Part shown: positions 14,319 to 17,789 of the stretch, piece by piece
How the letters are laid out: each line of letters starts with the position of its first letter
How positions within the stretch are numbered: the stretch's first letter is position 1
NCBI GenBank assembly: GCA_027593305.1
Contig: JAQCJA010000036.1
Coordinates: 1-17,789 of the forward strand
Length of the DNA: 17,789 bases
Direction: 5' to 3'
Origin: a bacterium
GTDB taxonomy: Bacteria; Latescibacterota; UBA2968; UBA8231
Made by a program: the position numbers and the translations under genes
Notes under the pieces: generated by a model
The model's input: only the letters and a program-made list of their open reading frames with translations
The model's database searches: none
What the model was told of the DNA's origin: nothing

Positions 14319-16819
14319 GCACCGGTCGCTGGTCTGGCGGCTGGTCTGGCTGGCGGAAACGTTACGTTGCCAGCGGGCTGCTGCTGACCATCGTCCTCGT
14401 CGTGGTGGCGCTGCTGGCACCGCGGGAGATGGCCGTCACTCCGGCCCACGCCGAATCCGATGACAGCGACGACGCTGCTTCGCGCAGCGCTGATGGTTCG
14501 TGGAGGTACACCAACGCGCTCGCCGGTGAGACCAGTCCCTACCTGCTGTTGCATGCGCACAATCCCGTGGACTGGTATCCCTGGGGTCCGGAGGCGCTGG
14601 CCCGGGCGCGGGCCGAGAACAAACCGATCTTCCTCTCTGTGGGTTACTCGACCTGCTACTGGTGCCACGTCATGGAACGGGAAGTTTTCTCCGATCCCGA
14701 GATCGCCCGCCTGATGAACCAGTGGTTCATCAACATCAAGGTGGACCGGGAGGAGCGCCCCGACCTTGACAATATCTATATGACGGCGACGCAGTTGCTC
14801 ACCGGTGGGGGCGGCTGGCCCAACTCGGTGTTCATGACGCCGGACCGCAAGCCCTTCTTCGCCGGCACCTACTTCCCGCCCGTCAGCAAGTATGGCCGCC
14901 CGGGGTTTCCCGATGTGCTTTCTGGTCTGCACGAGGCCTGGGTGCAGCGGCCCCTCGATGTGGAGGAGCAGGCGGAGAAGCTGACGGCGGCAGTCCGGGC
15001 AACTCAGGAGGCGCAGGGAGCCGCAGGGGACTCGACGATGCTGACCCAGGGACTCGTCGATGCAGCCATCGATCGCCTGCGCGACCGCTTTGACGAAACC
15101 GAGGGTGGTTTCGGTGATGCGCCGAAATTTCCCCCCGACATGGATCTCGAACTGCTGCTGGCGGAGTATGAGCGCAACAACGATCCGGAACTTCTGCACC
15201 TGGTGCGCTACACGCTGCAGCAGATGGCCCGCGGGGGCATTCACGATCATCTCGGCGGCGGCTTCCATCGCTACGCCACCGACCAGCGCTGGCGTGTAAC
15301 GGACTTCGAAAAGATGCTGCACAACCAGGGGCCCCTGGCAAAGGTCTATCTGCACGCTTATCGCCTGACGGGTCTGGACGAGTTCCGCAGTGCCGCACAG
15401 GGCATCTTTGCTTTCGTCGACCGGGTCCTGCGCTCGCCGGAAGGGGGCTTCTACTCGGCACTGGACTCAGAAACGGACGGCGAGGAAGGCCTCTTTTACC
15501 TGTGGACGGAGGCCGACATCCGGCAGGAACTTGGCCCGGACGCCGAACTGTTCCTGGCCGTATACGCTCTGGCGCCGATGGCGGAAGGGGATCGAGGCGT
15601 GCTGTTCATGCCGCGGTCCCTGACAGAGATGGCCACGCAGCTGGGATTTGCGGAGGAGGCGCTGGAGGAGGTATTGCAGCCGCTGCGGCAACGGTTGCTC
15701 CGTGTTCGCCAGCAGCGCCCGCGTCCCCTGCTGGACACCAAAGTTCTGAGTGCGTGGAACGGGCTGATGATCGACGCCTACGCCTACGGCTACGAGGTCC
15801 TTGGTGAGCGGGCCTACCTGCAGTCCGCCCGGCAGGCAGCGGCTTTTGTCTGGGGAAAAATGCGTGATGGCGAGGGCCATCTGCAGCGGAGCTACCGGGA
15901 TGGCAGTGCGGGCCACGACGCCTTCCAGGAGGACTATGCGTTGCTGGCGCGTGGCCTGCTGGGTCTGCATCAGGCAACAGGTGAGGCCCGGTACCTGCGT
16001 CAGGCAGAAGAACTCGTAGCGATCATGGACCGGCTGTTCTGTGACGCCGAGGGCGGCGGCTACTACATGACGGATCGCAGCGAGCCGCTGATCGCCCAGT
16101 CAAAACACATATATGACGGCGCCATCCCTTCCGGCAATTCGGCGGCGGCACATGTGCTCACGACGCTGGCAGCACAAACGGGACGGGATGCGTATGCGGG
16201 GCGGATGGAGCAGACGCTGCGGGCCTTCGCCGGGGCCATGACGCGCAATCCGGGAGGCTTCCCCCGCATGGTGCTGGCGCTGCAGCTCAGCCTGCACGGT
16301 TCCCAGGGGGGTGCACCGGCAACGGCTGCGGCTGCAGTACGGGGTATGGCATTTCCGGACAGTCGCGACCACGTGGGCACGGAAGCCTTTGCTTCGGTGG
16401 AGCGTCTGCTGCCGGCGGCGACCTTCGAGGTGGCGGCACGTCTTGTTGTGGCCCCGGGCTGGCATATCAACGCCAACCCCGCGTCGTATGACTTTCTGCT
16501 TCCGACAACCCTGCAGGTCAGCTCCGACCTGCCCGTGGAGGTCGCCTCCGTGATGTATCCGAAGGCGCGGATCCTGCGGCCCACCTTCGCTGAGGATTCG
16601 CTGGCAGCGTACGCTGATACGGTTGTCATACGCGCGCAGGTCCGGCTCGCGCCAAACGCTGGTGGCGCCGCAGGCGACGACCCTGGTGGCGCCGCCATCG
16701 ACCGCCTGTCGTTGACGTTGCTCTTTCAGGCCTGTGACGACGCCCAGTGTCTGGCGCCGGCCCAGGTCACGCTGCCCGTGCATACGGCGGCCGGCAACGA
16801 CCGAATCTTCGACGACTGA
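14315..16819 (+). CDS. Membrane-anchored DUF255 (YyaL/SSP411-like) thioredoxin protein with DsbD N-like C-terminal domain
   Basis: The 834-aa protein starts with a basic N-terminus and one membrane helix (residues 18-35), then an acidic linker. The DUF255 thioredoxin domain begins at SPYLLLHAHNPVDWYPW and has the CYWC redox pair (C114, C117) in GYSTCYWCHVM, plus GGWPNSVFMTPD and FAGTYFPP. A six-hairpin alpha/alpha barrel follows, as in human SPATA20. The last ~150 residues differ: GWHINANPASYDFLLPTTL and later FQACDDAQCLAPAQVTLPV resemble the DsbD N-terminal (DsbC corrector, PF11412-like) domain. The anchor suggests the domains act outside the cytoplasm, in thiol-disulfide chemistry; this is inference. 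The start is fixed by the ATGA overlap with the upstream gene. Confidence 0.85.
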   Translation: MSTGRWSGGWSGWRKRYVASGLLLTIVLVVVALLAPREMAVTPAHAESDDSDDAASRSADGSWRYTNALAGETSPYLLLHAHNPVDWYPWGPEALARARAENKPIFLSVGYSTCYWCHVMEREVFSDPEIARLMNQWFINIKVDREERPDLDNIYMTATQLLTGGGGWPNSVFMTPDRKPFFAGTYFPPVSKYGRPGFPDVLSGLHEAWVQRPLDVEEQAEKLTAAVRATQEAQGAAGDSTMLTQGLVDAAIDRLRDRFDETEGGFGDAPKFPPDMDLELLLAEYERNNDPELLHLVRYTLQQMARGGIHDHLGGGFHRYATDQRWRVTDFEKMLHNQGPLAKVYLHAYRLTGLDEFRSAAQGIFAFVDRVLRSPEGGFYSALDSETDGEEGLFYLWTEADIRQELGPDAELFLAVYALAPMAEGDRGVLFMPRSLTEMATQLGFAEEALEEVLQPLRQRLLRVRQQRPRPLLDTKVLSAWNGLMIDAYAYGYEVLGERAYLQSARQAAAFVWGKMRDGEGHLQRSYRDGSAGHDAFQEDYALLARGLLGLHQATGEARYLRQAEELVAIMDRLFCDAEGGGYYMTDRSEPLIAQSKHIYDGAIPSGNSAAAHVLTTLAAQTGRDAYAGRMEQTLRAFAGAMTRNPGGFPRMVLALQLSLHGSQGGAPATAAAAVRGMAFPDSRDHVGTEAFASVERLLPAATFEVAARLVVAPGWHINANPASYDFLLPTTLQVSSDLPVEVASVMYPKARILRPTFAEDSLAAYADTVVIRAQVRLAPNAGGAAGDDPGGAAIDRLSLTLLFQACDDAQCLAPAQVTLPVHTAAGNDRIFDD

Positions 16820-16825
16820 AGGATT

Positions 16826-17659
16826 ATGCCGATCTACCTGCAGTACTACTTCTGGCTGACGGCGGTGTCACTGCTCTGTTTTGTGCTGGAGCGGCTCTGG
16901 CCTTGGCGCCCGCAACAGCGGGTTCTGCGCGAGGGCATCTGGCAGGATCTGTTCTGGCTGGTGTTCAACGGCCACTATCTGGGCGTCCTCTTTGCCCTGT
17001 TTACCGGCAGCCTGGTGGCGTGGTTCAATCAAACACTCGCTCAGTTGGGCCTGCCGGTTCCCGAGTCTCTGGCGTTGCTCTCAGCAGCGCCGCTGTGGCT
17101 GCAATTCGTCCTGTTCTTTCTGCTCAAGGACTTCGTCGAATGGAACATTCACAGGTTGCTGCACAACGTGCCGTGGTTGTGGGAGTTTCATAAGCTGCAT
17201 CACAGCATCCAACAGATGGACTGGATCGGCAATTTCCGCTTCCACTGGGCGGAGATCATCGTCTACAAGACGCTCTCCTACCTGCCGCTTGTCATTCTCG
17301 GGATCGACGGCAGTGTGCTGCTTGCCATTGCCATCATCTGGACACTGGCACAGGACCTCAACCACGCCAACGTGATGTTTGATTACGGTCCACTGCGCTA
17401 TCTGCTGAACTCACCGAAGATGCACATCTGGCACCATGACACCGAGGTCCATGGGCGGGGTGGGCAGAACTTCGGGCTGGTGTTGAGTGTCTGGGACTGG
17501 CTCTTCCGTACCGCGTACTGGCCGGCGGACCAGGAGGCGCCACAACGGCTGGGGTTCGGGGGTATCGAGGCCTATCCACGCGATGTGCCCCGTCGCCTGA
17601 TCTATCCCCTGGGCAAAGCAACGGGGACTGGCCCGAAGGATCCCGCCGCAGCCCGGTGA
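16826..17659 (+). CDS. Fatty acid hydroxylase / sterol desaturase family membrane protein
   Basis: The 277-aa integral membrane protein has the histidine clusters of the di-iron FA_hydroxylase family: HRLLH (109-113), HKLHH (122-126), NHAN (H180) and HIWHHD (200-205). About four membrane helices lie at residues 8-22, 41-65, 88-102 and 150-175. The family inserts oxygen into or desaturates lipids such as sterols, fatty acids and carotenoids; the substrate here cannot be read. It follows the DUF255 gene by 6 bp with AGGA just ahead of ATG, so it belongs to the same operon, of which it is the last gene seen. Confidence 0.85.
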   Translation: MPIYLQYYFWLTAVSLLCFVLERLWPWRPQQRVLREGIWQDLFWLVFNGHYLGVLFALFTGSLVAWFNQTLAQLGLPVPESLALLSAAPLWLQFVLFFLLKDFVEWNIHRLLHNVPWLWEFHKLHHSIQQMDWIGNFRFHWAEIIVYKTLSYLPLVILGIDGSVLLAIAIIWTLAQDLNHANVMFDYGPLRYLLNSPKMHIWHHDTEVHGRGGQNFGLVLSVWDWLFRTAYWPADQEAPQRLGFGGIEAYPRDVPRRLIYPLGKATGTGPKDPAAAR

Positions 17660-17789
17660 ACACCCCTGTCGCGCCATAGGACTACCCCGGGGTCCACACA
17701 TCCTTCGTGTTCACCCGTGCCTAACCCGAAGTTCCAGATTGGTTTGCGCAGCAATTCGTGTGTGTCATTGAAGTTACGTCGATTGGGCG
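17660..17789. other. Right-edge intergenic stretch, no gene seen
   Basis: After the desaturase stop I find no coding sequence to the window end. A CCCCGGGG word at about 17686-17693 could pair locally, but it is not followed by T's. Confidence 0.4.

Noticed and set aside
14240..15355. A 371-aa minus-strand open frame
   Set aside because: Antisense to the DUF255 gene; no domain or start signal.
17670..17700. CCCCGGGG-containing inverted sequence after the desaturase as a terminator
   Set aside because: The pairing leaves no loop and no T-run follows.

Overview
The window is GC-rich bacterial chromosome with short intergenic gaps and many start/stop overlaps. No rRNA, tRNA or CRISPR was seen. 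Several traits fit a little-cultured environmental lineage of the Latescibacterota/Poribacteria type: a fragment ending in two FDDFFxFAD calcium-loop (dockerin-like) repeats, a membrane-anchored DUF255 protein with a DsbD-like tail, a proteobacterial-type higBA toxin-antitoxin pair, and lone amidohydrolase and isochorismatase genes. This assignment is inference and tentative.

Left part, minus strand: a short sensor histidine kinase (1547-2362) followed 6 bp later by an Npt1-like (ATP/ADP-translocase-family) MFS protein that acquires HEAT-like repeats before it runs off the left edge. Divergent from these, on the plus strand, are an Amidohydro_2 family metal-dependent hydrolase (2541-3380), an unrecognised 514-aa charged soluble protein (3426-4970), an exported 245-aa helical LTxxQ-like protein (5056-5793) and an unrecognised 447-aa protein (5832-7175).

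Middle part: a structured GC-rich intergenic element (about 7187-7355), an isochorismatase-like cysteine hydrolase (7446-8120), and, in the same frame after one TAG, an FN3 plus dockerin-like fragment (8187-8633). The accessory patch lies at about 8760-10270. It holds a plus-strand higBA pair whose toxin frame has lost its usual stop, an IS5-type transposase relic broken by a frameshift, and a second, decayed higBA pair on the opposite strand. This stretch has almost no intact genes.

Right part: on the minus strand, a gamma-glutamyltransferase-family gene (11186-12820) overlaps by 1 bp a beta-class DNA methyltransferase (10308-11186) with no nuclease partner. Divergently, a four-gene plus-strand operon runs from 12952 to 17659: low-specificity threonine aldolase, a small thioredoxin-fold protein, the DUF255/DsbD_N-like membrane-anchored protein, and a fatty-acid hydroxylase/sterol-desaturase family membrane protein. 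Its genes overlap or are only 6 bp apart, so they are probably co-transcribed.

No complete new system is evident. The most informative observations are the paired higBA loci with the stop-loss toxin, the leaderless-looking higBA promoter, the structured element at 7187-7355, the histidine kinase that appears cut off from a larger Y_Y_Y-type receptor, and the methyltransferase coupled to a metabolic gene.
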